From Phialocephala subalpina (lineage: Eukaryota; Ascomycota; Leotiomycetes; Helotiales; Mollisiaceae), in assembly GCA_900073065.1 (NCBI GenBank), contig FJOG01000005.1:1-64000 (forward strand): a stretch of 64,000 nt of DNA, given 5' to 3'. Each line of letters starts with the position of its first letter. The first letter of the stretch is position 1. A program made the position numbers and the translations under genes. Positions 36,898 to 48,120 of the stretch are shown in pieces. A model generated the notes under the pieces. It did no database searches. It saw only the letters and a list, made by a program, of their open reading frames with translations, and was not told the origin of the DNA.

Positions 36898-37436
36898 ATG
36901 CGCCCGGGGACTGGATAGGGTGAAGGATGGATAGCGGGGATGTCATATTCAAAGACGTCAGGAGGACGCTCTAGCAAAAGCCGCTCAGTCGAGCTGATTT
37001 TACTGCCTACCATCGGTGGTAATTTGCAGAAGTAATTCCCGAACACGCAGAACAGTAGCCTGCGTTATCACTTGCATATTGCGTTGGCTTTCCATAATCG
37101 ACATAGAAAGCTTCACGGCCATCTGCCACTAGAAGCTGTCTTCATGCATAATCAACCAGCCATCTGATTTTGAGTTTAGTAGGAGTTTGTGCTCCTGGAT
37201 GGTTTTTCTTTCCGTGCTCTGAGAAATTAACTTGAGCGCCCCCTTTGCGATTCTGGCTATTCAAGATCGTCATTTTCGAAGGAACCCTTTGGAGTTCCTC
37301 TCCTTCCCGGAACGACGAGGATCGCGAACGTCCCTTCCGCCAACAAACATCGCCAACGCGAATTGTCCCTGTCTACGCAATTCTCGAACTTATCTTCTCC
37401 GCCGATAAAACTCAATTGAAGGCGACCAAACCCAAG
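36898..37436. other. Intergenic region before the serine-rich gene
   Basis: About 540 bp; no separate gene. The frame of the following gene stays open upstream of its ATG to 37245, so an earlier start is formally possible. Confidence 0.4.
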
Positions 37437-39393
37437 ATGGCTGAATGGTTGCGCCCATTTCCTGGCTTCGGACGCGCCAGGACACCTATGCCAACGGGTA
37501 ACGATCGCCCTGCAACCTCCTCCTTCGACGAAGGCACCGAGAGCGAAGAAGGCAGCATACCTCGTCTCAGACCCGCATCCAGAGTATCCTCATACATCGG
37601 TCTTCGACCTAACACGTCGCCTGTCTATGATACAGATACGTTCCCCAATTTCCGCAAGCCAGATAACGTCTACTACAGACCATCAGGAGATCAGATGGCG
37701 GAGATGTTGAAGGTTGCGGTGATGAGCAAGGGCACTTTCGATCCATTGCCAAAGGAGTACAACAGTTGCATCTTGCATGTTCTGGAAGCTTATCAAGGAA
37801 TGAGAGACGAAATTGCGAAGAAGGATGAGGAGATTGAGGCTATGAAGCAACGGCATACGATGGCTACGAAGGATTTTGAGAATATGGCTACGAAGTGGGA
37901 AGCGAGAGAGAAGGACTACCAAGCAGAGCTCAAAAAACTGGAGGTGATTTTAAGCAAGACCGAAGGCGGCATGGAGAAAATCATGTTGGCTCGAACCAAG
38001 AGTAGAGTTCATGGGTCGAAGAAGATCAAAGAAGCCGTGAACGAGCTTAGATCTGCTAATCAGAGGGACACTGGGCGCGCTTTGAAGGACGGTAAGTCGT
38101 CTGTTGTACTCCTTTTTGATCAATAGCTGACTTCTAAATCCACCAGATCAAGCTGTACCAACTGGCACGGAAGACAATCAAGAACCATTGTATATTCAGC
38201 CAGGAGGAAGATTAACCTCACGGCGCAAGAAGAAGAACAATAGAAAGATCTCCGACGTTCCTCCTCCCGAAGCAAGCCCCGCAAACGACCCAGTCGAAGC
38301 TCCTCCTCGAAACCGTCTTCTCAACAGGGCGTCACGAGGGAACCTCCTCAATCTCTTTGCTGGAAAAGCCAGCGATCCAGGTCCCTCGAGTAAGAAATCA
38401 CCGCGCCTTATAGAAGCACAACTAAAAGCCGTGGAACGGGAGAAGTCGATCCGAGAACACGGTGTCGCATTCGACTCAGACTCGTCCGATTCTTCGAGTG
38501 AGGAAGAAGCTGGACTTGAGCTGCGCATACGTGGACATGTTTTTGAACTAGAGAGTAGTCTTCAGAAACCTCTCCCAGTTACCCCAAGAACCATCCCACG
38601 AAAGCTGAGACGCGGAGTCAGTGATCAGACCGACAGTCCAAAGACTACTCTCGGAGGTCTAAGTATGGTTCCGAATCAGATGGGATTCTCATTCAGGCCA
38701 GGCGATGATACCAGCATTCTTGGGAAACGATCCAGCGAATCTAGCAGGAGGGTCTCGGAGGATTCTATAATGCGAAGGTCTTCTGATCAAACCACTCAGA
38801 TGGCGGCTTACAGAGAAGGTACAGGGATTCTCCCAGGACGGAGATCTTCGATACCAAGACCGCTACCGAAAGTCACTAAATTCCCCAGTCCCGAGCCACA
38901 GTCCCAATATGGCACTCCTCTTCATCGCTATAACTCGAAAAGCAGCGTTCTCACAGCTTTCCGTGCAGATTCCGGTCGAAGTAGCAGCGACGATTCGAAG
39001 CGGAATAGCCTCATTGGTCAACGGAAGATGGCAACAGACAAGAGAAGTGGAAACAGCGACGCCATCACAGCAGCAGCCCGAGCTGTAGCACGAAGTTCTA
39101 CTGTGGTTCGGTCGGATGAGAAGAACTCCTCGTTAGAGTCTCCATCAGCAAGTGGCAGTCAGCAGAAAACGAGCAGTCGGACAAACAGCTTATCAGTCGA
39201 GACCAGGGGCAACAAGAGTGGCAAGAGTAGTCTCGGAAGTGGACGAGGTCCAAGCAATGCTGACGGGGCGGGCGGGAATCGACATAGCGGCCTAGATGTG
39301 GAGCCTCGCAAGAAGCATGGAAGGAGTAGTCTGGGAAGCTGTGATGATGGAAATTCGAGCGGTGATGATTATCGTGATGATGACTTTATGTAG
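37437..39393 (+). CDS. Serine-rich coiled-coil protein, fungal, unknown function
   Basis: Exons 37437-38091 and 38147-39393 give 633 residues. I chose ATG 37437 (MAEWLRPFPGFGRARTP) because it looks like a conserved start; the frame is open further up. Residues 95-200 hold a conserved-looking block (YYRPSGDQMAEMLKVAVMSK.TFDPLPKEYNSCILHVLEAY) followed by a charged coiled coil. From about 235 the protein is Ser/Arg/Lys-rich and likely disordered, with many possible phosphorylation sites. I recognise no named family; a cytoskeletal or polarity scaffold would fit such a layout but is unproven. Confidence 0.8.
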
Positions 39394-40195
39394 CTAATGA
39401 CCGACAAGGGGAAGCACATGCTAGGAGCAAATATGAGGGGACGGAACTCTGGAAGCATAACTGGGCGAAAGGACATGCTAGTCATATTGAAGAAACTCTT
39501 TAAAATATCGCTTGGGGATAGTGGACTTGTTGGAGTACAAAAGGCGGGGATTCATCGAGAACCCAGTTTCTGAAGGAGGGACGAAAAGAGAGCACTTATA
39601 GCAGAGGGAGGTGTACTTTACCAAGGAAACAGACACAGCAGCAGAGCAGCTAACAGCTCATGAACTCCAAATACCCTTGAATTAGGAATCTTGCCCCCTT
39701 TTTGCAGTCTATTACGTCCAATATCTCAGATTTGCACCTCTAGCAAATTCGGCACATTTCAACAAGCTGTTTGACCATATTCGTCGTTTATCCATGGTTG
39801 AATGCTATGCCCACCTACCTACCCATTCAAGCTCTAAGAGTTTTTCGAAAGGATCTTCCCTATTCTGGAGATGGTAAATATCTGAACTGGTTTTTCTCGA
39901 ATGCTTGCAAGCCACACATTTTCTCGGTTGATAATCCTAGGAAAAGGAATCAATCACCTATGTATGATAAATATAGCAAAGATGCTCCTGTAGGTACCCA
40001 TTGTTTTAGTCAAGGTCACAACACGAGAATAGAATAGTACGCATCGCACTATCATTTACTGATTACAGTATCTATTTCACAAAGGCAGCCGTAGTCCAAC
40101 AAATAAAAAGCCTTGCGCCATTGCCATCTCCCGTATCTATCGTATAATCTGATAAAATATACAATTCATCCACACCAAGTCATAATTCAAGTGAT
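39394..40195. other. Intergenic region between convergent genes
   Basis: About 800 bp between the 3' ends of the serine-rich gene and carboxypeptidase Y. No gene or obvious repeat. Confidence 0.45.
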
Positions 40196-41935
40196 CTAGA
40201 ACCACTCCCCGCCAATCCATCTGTTGAGGAAGTCCAAAGACGCCTCGGGCTGATCCATAGGAACCATGTGTCCAGCGCCGAACACCTGGAGGAAGGTAAA
40301 GTTGCCGCTTTTCTTGATCTTTCCGTACTTGTCGCCGTTGTCAAGCTTGATGTCCTTGATTTCGGCCTTGTTGAAGTCCTTCTGGCCTGGCCACTCGAGA
40401 GCTTCGGTCCAGGCTTGGTTACCGAGCCAGTTGCAGATGAAATCGGCATCACCAGCGTAGATCAAGACTGGTATCTGCTCGAGGATACCGGGCACAAGGC
40501 GGTGGAAAGGTTGCATCCAGTCACCTTGGAAGAGGAAGTTGCGGTTGATATCAAAGTTGCAACTGTCGTAGCTGCTGACTTCAACGCCGAGCTCTTGTTG
40601 AACCTCCTTTTTGTTCAAGAATTCGCTAATCCAGCCGAGAGCAGAGTAGCAGAGGTTGCTGGAGTCTTCGCACTGGCTACGGATGTCATATACATTCTAG
40701 AAACCTGTTAATAGGTAATTTTCATCAAGACTGGGGATACATACCTGTCCAGTTCGTTGGTAGGGACCAATCATAGCATTGTTACAGTAGATGCTTGCAG
40801 GGACACAAGACCAAACGCTCTCGCTATCGTAGCAGTTCTTGATGAGGCTCTGGCAGCGGGGAAGAGCGTTCTCCATAGCTTGGCATTCACCGGCATCAAG
40901 AACAGCTGGGTAACCACCCTTTCCGCAGGCCATGGGTTCGTAGTATTCGTATTGAGTAAGACCATCCGTAAGACCGTTACCGATGAGAACGGACTTGATG
41001 TTGATGTTGCGCTTCTTGTGGGACAGAATCTCGGAGGTGAAGACTGGGATATAATGGCCTGCATATGATTCGCCAGCAATGTGGAAGTCCTGCTTCGCAT
41101 ACTCTGGGAATTGTTTGAAGAAGAGAGTCAAGAGAGCATATACATCCTTGCCAGCTGCGACGGTGTTGCTGACGGATCCACCACTGTAGGAGTATCCGAC
41201 GTTGACTGGTTGATCAAGGAAGATCACCGAAGCATTGGCATTCCACGAATATGGGTTGCTGTGGAGCTTGAGCTTCTTGTCGATTGATGCGGGACCTAAT
41301 TCGAGGAAGAGTCCAGTAAGAGACGAGCATCCTGGTCCGCCATTGAGCCACAGCACTACCGGGTCGTTCTTGGGGTCATTTCGGGACTCGAAGAACCCTA
41401 GAGTTGAGTCAGTGTTGGTCATGGAGATCTGTACAGGATACTTACAATAGAAAAGATGCTTATCGTTCTCCTCATCATCGAGATAACCACTGTATTGCTT
41501 GACCGTGTCGACTCCGAGCTTTGAAGGATCAACCTTCTTAGCTCTGAGATTGTAGGTCTCGAGCTTTCCATCAACCTCCCTCTCCTTCTGACCATTGGCA
41601 TTCTCAACCCAAACACTCTGAACATCTGCACCCTTCACAACATAGTCCCATGCGCTATCAGGCTTTCTGGTGTGTGGTTTGGGAGGAGAGAAGAAGGTAG
41701 CCTTATCCATAGCTTCGGGGAAGAGCATGGAGACTTCGTCCCAGATAGCTTTGGCTTCAGCGGTCATGTCCTTCATCGAATCTGCGAGATGGTTTAATGA
41801 CTTCGACCAGGCATCGGTGACTGGCTTAGCAGCTTCTTTCAATGGGTTTTGGCCCTTGAGTGGGTTCGAGAGGACCTGCTGGCTGCTCATGGCGGCGGCA
41901 ACGCCTAACAGGACGGTTGATGCGAGGAGCTTCAT
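40196..41935 (-). CDS. cpyA: Vacuolar carboxypeptidase Y (serine carboxypeptidase S10)
   Basis: Minus-strand exons 41935-41446, 41397-40745 and 40696-40196 give 547 residues. A signal peptide ([17 protein letters not shown]) is followed by a propeptide to about residue 125, then the mature enzyme. Catalytic triad by motif: Ser274 in GESYAGHY, Asp466 in [11 protein letters not shown], His524 in GAGHMVP. The oxyanion region is [10 protein letters not shown] (180-189). It removes C-terminal residues from peptides in the vacuole. The first intron (48 nt) is a multiple of three without a stop, so unspliced reading looks like a longer ORF; splicing restores the conserved FYWFFESRND. Length matches fungal CPY. 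Confidence 0.95.
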
Positions 41936-42499
41936 GATGAAGACCAGTGATAGAGGGAGATGATGGGAAGAATGAGGTATGAGAGTTGTTTGATGAAGAG
42001 TGGATAATCTGGATACCAGATCACACGATTGATGTTGTTCGGAGCTGGGGGAGAGAGAAAAAGAATGGATGAGGCGGGTGTGGGTGTCGTTGTCGTTGTC
42101 GTTTCACATGACAACGGAGCTAGTTACTCGTTACGTAGTTGGCTGGGGCCTTCGCTATGAAGGTTGACCGATAAGGGCGGATAACAACACCAGCAGGTCG
42201 CGTGGATGTCTCTGACTCGCGAGGACGTTTTCGGATCATGATGATTTGATCAGGTTGAAGATATTTGTGTAGGGTAGTTTTATTCGTAATATTTGAGCTA
42301 CGATGCACATTACATTACATTACCTAGGTACACAAGTAAATAATTTTGGGCCAGTCACACCGAGAGCGTGGTTCCCATGCCCCGCGATTTCTGGAAGATA
42401 GCAGCTTAGCGACCCACAAGAAATGTATTCGCACCATCACAAATCTTTCTTCAGATTTGAGACCCAGAAGACCCAGAATCACCAAACAATACCGTCAAG
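41936..42499. other. Divergent promoter region CPY / SDO1
   Basis: About 560 bp shared upstream region of two divergently transcribed genes. A GTCGTT run lies near 42085-42105 (plus strand). No gene. Confidence 0.45.
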
Positions 42500-43531
42500 A
42501 TGCCTATCAACCAACCTTCGAATCAGATCAAATTGACCAACGTCTCGGTGAGTGTCCAGTCTCGGAGACTTATTTCCTCTTCAATCCCGTCTCGCGAGTG
42601 CGAGTACTGTACTTCTGATATGCATTTCTGCCCCTTCTGAAAGAACTATGCTGACCCTGAAAAGCTTGTTCGATTGAAGAAGACCAAAAAGCGCTTCGAA
42701 ATAGCCTGCTACAAGAACAAAGTCCTCGAATGGCGCAACGGAATAGAGAAGGACCTCGACAATGTCTTGCAGATCAACAACGTGTTCCTGAACGTCTCGA
42801 AGGGTCAAACTGCTCCTTCGGCAGATTTGGCAAAAGCCTTCGGTCCCAAGACTTCGACTGAAGACATCATCCTCGAAATCCTAGCGAAAGGCGAGCTGCA
42901 GGTTGGGGAGAAGGAAAGGCATGCCCAGTTGGAAAGAGTACATAATGAGGTGGTGGGAATAGTGGCAAGCAAACTTGTTGATCCGAAGACGAAGAGGGTG
43001 TATACTACAGGCATGATCGAGAAGGCGCTGGATATGCTGAGTTCACAAGGATCGCAAGCACAAGCTGCTGGAAGTGGGACTGGAACACCTGCGACTGGAG
43101 AAGAAGGCGAGGCAAAACCGAAGACCAAGGAACATGTTTGGACTGGGGTCATTGCTACGAAGAGCGCGAAGAGTCAAGCTTTGGAGGCTATGAAGGCTTT
43201 GATCGCATACCAACCTATTCCTGTTGCAAGAGCAAGAATGAGACTAAGAATCACTTGTCCAACGAGTGTTTTGAAGCAAGCAGCAAAGACTGCAGGTCCG
43301 AAGTCTGCTGATTCAAACGAGGAAGGCGAGGAGAAGAAGGGGACAGTCAAGGATCGCATATTGAGCTACATAGAGCAGGTGGAAAGTCAGGATGTTATGG
43401 GTTCCGAGTGGGAGGTCACAGGCTTCGTAGAGCCAGGCGCATTCAAGGGTCTAGGAGACTTCATAGGTGGTGAGACCAAAGGTCAGGGACGAGTAGAGGT
43501 GCTGGATATGGCAGTCACTCATGAGGATTGA
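42500..43531 (+). CDS. SDO1: Ribosome maturation protein Sdo1 (SBDS family)
   Basis: Exons 42500-42547 and 42665-43531 give 304 residues. SBDS domains are evident: MPINQPSNQIKLTNVS then RLKKTKKRFEIACYKNKVLEWRNG (FYSH domain), helical middle with HNEVVGIVASKLVDPKTKRVYTTGMIEKAL, and a C-terminal domain with QALEAMKALIAYQPIPVARARMRLRITCP. With Efl1 it releases Tif6/eIF6 from pre-60S subunits. It is longer than the roughly 250-residue yeast and human proteins because of a Gly/Ala/Glu-rich linker at about 150-175 and an acidic-basic insert near 225. This sits near two ribosomal protein genes. Confidence 0.95.
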
Positions 43532-43756
43532 GACATTAGTTGGCCTTCACTTCGTAGATTTAGCGAGCATAAAAGGCGTTCTGGGACGTTTCCGAAAAGA
43601 TTTTTTATGATGTTCGCAAGTGGATGTATTGCTCAACTAGACGTAAAGTACACCCAGTTCATGCCTTAATTGATGCGCAAGAAAGCCATATGCATTGCAC
43701 CAAACCATGGCAAAGCCGCACGCCACCCAGCCAATGTATCCCAGATCCGCAAATGC

Positions 43757-44376
43757 TTAACCACCCTTCTTCTTGGACACACCAACAGTACGACCGCGAC
43801 GACCAGTAGTCTTGGAGTGTTGTCCACGCACACGGAGACCCCAGTAATGACGAAGACCACGATGAGCACGGATCTTCTTCAGGCGTTCCAAATCATCACG
43901 GAGCTTGGAGTCGACACCGTTGGCGAGAATCTGCGAGTCCTTGCCATCGACGATATCGCGTTGACGGTTGAGGAACCAAGAAGGGATCTTGTATTGGGTG
44001 GGGTTTTGGATGATGGTGACGATTCGCTCGAGTTCTTCGGAGGTAAGCTCACCGGCACTGTAGAATATTAAACGATTATCCTGCGCATCCTCATGAAGCC
44101 ATCCATACCGCTTATTAAGATCAATATCAGCCTTCTTGCAGACCAAGTTGGAGTATCGTCGTCCGACGCCCTTTATCTTAGCTGATAACAGTTAGCAGAT
44201 GGATACAACGAGGCTTGGGGAATGCTCACTCAACGCATACATGGTCTTCTGCTTTCCCTCGACATTGGTATTGAGAAGACGGAGAATCTGCAAAAATTAT
44301 TAGATTTTCGAGCTTGAAACGGGAGGATCGAACTTGCGTATTGAAAGTTGGATTTTTCGCCGCTGACGAGAGACAT
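43757..44376 (-). CDS. RPS18: 40S ribosomal protein S18 (uS13)
   Basis: Minus-strand exons 44376-44338, 44287-44230, 44181-44109 and 44057-43757 give 156 residues, exactly the usual length. Sequence follows the family: [118 protein letters not shown]. It lies in the head of the 40S subunit and contacts P-site tRNA and bridges to 60S. The first intron (44337-44288) starts GCAAGT instead of GTAAGT, a GC-AG intron; no GT donor keeps the frame there. A shadow frame through the last intron adds non-conserved residues and is not used. Confidence 0.95.
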
Positions 44377-46416
44377 CTTGGGCAGTCTCTTCCTCCTGGA
44401 GGTTGTTGCTGGAGGGTTTGCGGATTTGTCGTCGAGATCTTCAAAGTTGAAGAGCGAACTTGAAGATGTGTGCGGTTGGCGCTACGGCTAAGCGATTCAC
44501 CTAAGCCTCATACAGTAAGGCGCAAATAATTTCAGCATCCGTGCACAGGTCTGCTCTGCAACTTCCACGTAACAGTATCATCTCCACACAATCGATGCAC
44601 TTCACACAGATCTCATCAATCTGAGTGCCAGCTCTTTTCTTTTCATGCTACCTTCTAATCATCTCCGAAAGTACTTCTACGACAAATCAATTGTACCAAT
44701 TCTCAGCTATCAACTTCTTTCGACCACTTCATAATTGTGTAGCAAATTCGACAATTCGTGGAACCTTTGAGCCCCTACTGGATTGATGACCACAATGCCT
44801 CGATGTTTATACGCTGTCCGATTCGGTCGTTGCATCTTGTATCTCGATGCCGCTTTTGATGGATTTTCTAGGAGTAACTGTACCGAGTCTAGATGGTACC
44901 TTTGAAGTACCGTACTCGATCCCTAGTCACAAATTCTGGCTGCATCATGATCAAAATTACCACCCCTCAATGTACCCAGAAGTCAGGTACATTGACTTCG
45001 AACATCACATCAAGCATATTGCGTTCAAATCATCGAGCGAGTCAAGCTGACAAATTGCGCCCAATATATCCAGGATCTTCAATTTGAAAGTCCCTCGAGC
45101 TCCAGGACATTGTATTTCCTACTTTTCGGCTTTTTGTGTTGCTGTTTGTTCATCGCGAGCCTCTGCATCATGGTGGAGAGACTATTGGAGATGATTACAC
45201 GTTGGACCATATGCATCGAAGTAGTGTGACAGATTCCTCTAGGCAATGTTCTGCACCAGCTAGGTCATTTATTTGGACGGAAATTATTTTCCAGTACTTG
45301 GCCTCTTGCTTTCAAAATACCAGCACTAGGTCAAGTTCGCGACTTCTCACCTTAGCGCGAGCGCGTACCTCCTGGAAGAGGAACTACCCTAAGCGAGTAG
45401 ATATTCGCACCTTCCTGTGAAGAGCCGGTACGCGATATTAATCTCTCTAGTTGAGTAGCTCTGTTTCCATCTTGCGTAGTCCAACTCGCTCGCTATGGAG
45501 CCTAGAAGGCGAGGATTGAAGAAAAGATCGAGTGAGGAAGGAGGGTACAGGTGTAAACAGCGAGAGGAGAACCACTTCTCTTTTTCCACTGTTCAATTTA
45601 CCTTTATAGTGCATTATCATCCGAGGTACCACCTAACGTTAGAGGTGAGCTTAAAGTTGCACCCACCCTTACGGCACGGATCAGCTAAGAGTCGAATGAG
45701 AAAATCGAGGGAGGTAAGAACTATGTATCTCAAGAGTGACACGAATAACCTAAGGTCTGGAAAATTTGGACACGGGATAGAGCGGAACACACCTCAAGAA
45801 ATATGAGACTGTGCAGTCTCCCCTTCGATGCAGGGTCATGTCTCTAGGATGTGTTTCTTGATTGTGGTCGAAGTTGGTGACCATTGTTACAGCATGCTTG
45901 GAACATTTTGAATAGGTGATAGCTGTAGTGTTGCTGCTGGCGATACATATATGAGATCACTTCAGTAGATGCGTGGCAGGCGCGTCAGGAGCTCATCGAG
46001 GCCACAAATCAATGGCATATGTTCTTCGATGCCTGTATTATAGGTTTAGAGCTCGATACTGGCTGGCGACATTGGTGCCTGTAGCGTAACGAAACGAACC
46101 TGTGATTCTCTTGATTAGCCAAGGTCCATTCGTACTGTGTCAAAGTGTGCATGCACATATGACCAATAAAAGTAGTATCAATCCAGTTATGTTCTCCCGA
46201 TGTGCATCCTTAAGAAATATAGAAGAAGTGAGTCGTTTCTCGTGCAGTCATGATAATTTCACGTGATCTTCAAAACTTATGACCAGTGCACGGGCCATAT
46301 CGCTTCGCTAACCAATGAACTATAGTCGACCTAACCCACCACACAACAATTTCAAGATCTCCATTCTCAGCGCCTCTCCAAATTTTTCGACATCAACGAC
46401 CTCAGCAACCGACAAG
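44377..46416. other. Two-kilobase interval between divergent ribosomal protein genes
   Basis: RPS18 (minus) and RPL17 (plus) diverge from this interval, so both promoters lie here, near its ends. No gene is supported in the middle. Confidence 0.45.
46260..46265. promoter_or_regulatory. CACGTG palindrome upstream of RPL17
   Basis: E-box-type hexamer about 150 bp before the RPL17 start, echoing the one before RPL12. Function is inferred from position only. Confidence 0.22.
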
Positions 46417-47611
46417 ATGGTAAGACTCCCAGATTTCCTTGCAGATCCCTTGAATTGCGAAATATCCAGAGTAAATAGCCTGCGCCCGGACGAGCCGCTC
46501 GATTGCGCCGCTGGCACGCCCCTTGCAGCCCAGCAAGTATTTTGCAGCACCGAACGAACAACTCGATTTCACCGCCCACCACGAACACGAGCGACTCGAT
46601 ACATACACGGAGATCGTCTGGTGTGCCAGATGGTCATTCTGCGAAGAGGAACGATGCAGTTGCGTTGACGGATACTTTGGCTACGGAGGCAAATATTCTA
46701 TGAGACCAACAAGGGGGAACAACTTTACGAGAATGAAGACCGGAATGGTCAACAGGGCCCATACCCAATTCGAAAATTGCGGTTCTGGAAAGCGGTTCCT
46801 CAAAGCGCACAAACAATTCCGCCTACATATACATCGGCATTGGCATAATCACCTACCGACATACGCTCCCATGAAATTACACCTACGAAGACTAGACATA
46901 CTTTAACATAGCAGGAATAGACCTTAGCTAATCAAGGGAATCACAGGTTCGTTACGCTGCAGACACCATATCGCCGGCCAAGAGCGCTCGTGCTCGCGGT
47001 GCCTACCTCCGTGTCTCCTTCAAGAACACCCGCGAAACTGCCCAGGCAATCAACGGCTGGAAGCTGCAACGCGCCATCAAGTTCCTCGAGAACGTCCAAG
47101 AGCACAAGGAGGCTGTCCCCATGAGACGATATGCTGGTGGAACTGGACGAGCTGCACAGGGTACGAATTACCTTCGATCACAATCACATGGGGGAATATT
47201 GACAGAAATACAGGCAAGCAATTCGGTGTCTCCCGTGCCAGATGGCCAGTCAAGTCCGCCGAGTTCCTCCTCGGTCTCCTCAAGAACGCTGAGGCAAACG
47301 CCGACACCAAGGGTCTCGATACCGGTAACTTGATCGTTAAGCACATCCAAGTCAACCAAGCTCCCAAGCAACGCCGACGAACATACCGTGCACATGGTCG
47401 TGTAAGTACCTGTCTCCCATATCACAATTTCCTCATCTAACATGTTTTTCAGATCAACCCATACATGTCCAACCCATGCCACATCGAGTTGATCCTTACC
47501 GAAGGCGAGGAGGTTGTCCAGAAGTCCGAGGCGGTTGTTGGTCGTGAGCAAGCCCACTTGAGCTCAAGACAACGTGGTGCTCGTGTCCGCCGTGCTATTA
47601 CTGCTGCATAG
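46417..47611 (+). CDS. RPL17: 60S ribosomal protein L17 (uL22)
   Basis: Exons 46417-46419, 46947-47160, 47214-47401 and 47453-47611 give 187 residues. Sequence: [107 protein letters not shown]. uL22 lines the peptide exit tunnel. The first coding exon is the ATG alone, followed by a 527-nt intron, the longest in the window. Such a long first intron may carry regulatory sequence or a small RNA, though none was recognised. Confidence 0.95.
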
Positions 47612-48120
47612 ATGATTTTCCGGTTTGGGCTTGGCATGATCTGGGGTTTGCAACGGGATTTTGCGATTTGATCACTGAAGGGGCTTTCCAAATGGTGGCT
47701 TGTACTTCATTAGCATCGGAATCTTCGCAGACAAAAGAATTCATGAAACAACAACTGTACCGATGATGATGATGTGATTGCAGTACGAGAAAACTCCGCA
47801 TTTCATTGCTTTTGAACGTCTACGAGTAATCCCCTATGAGTACAGTAGTCATCGCGGCTCATAAAGGCTGATGACTTTAGCCAATCCATCGCAGTTATAC
47901 GAGTAAGTAGCAGTAATGGTGTCCCTGATCCCCTCCCAAAGTATCGAACACTGCTGGAGCATTTGTACTGTAAATCCGAACCTTCATTTCCACCGAAGAC
48001 TCCATCCGAATTGATAATCCATAATCCATCGCTATGCAGAAGAATCAAAGTAACATAAGGATCAAAATACGGCCAATTGCAGTGCCACTCCTTCAAATAA
48101 ATGTCCGCACCATGAGGTCA
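47612..48120. other. Intergenic region between convergent genes
   Basis: About 510 bp between the 3' ends of RPL17 and the F-box gene. No gene seen. Confidence 0.45.

Noticed and set aside
40697..41935. Continuous 412-residue frame of carboxypeptidase Y as the real product
   Set aside because: It reads through a 48-nt intron in frame and then stops in the next intron; splicing restores conserved FYWFFESR and the Asp and His catalytic regions.
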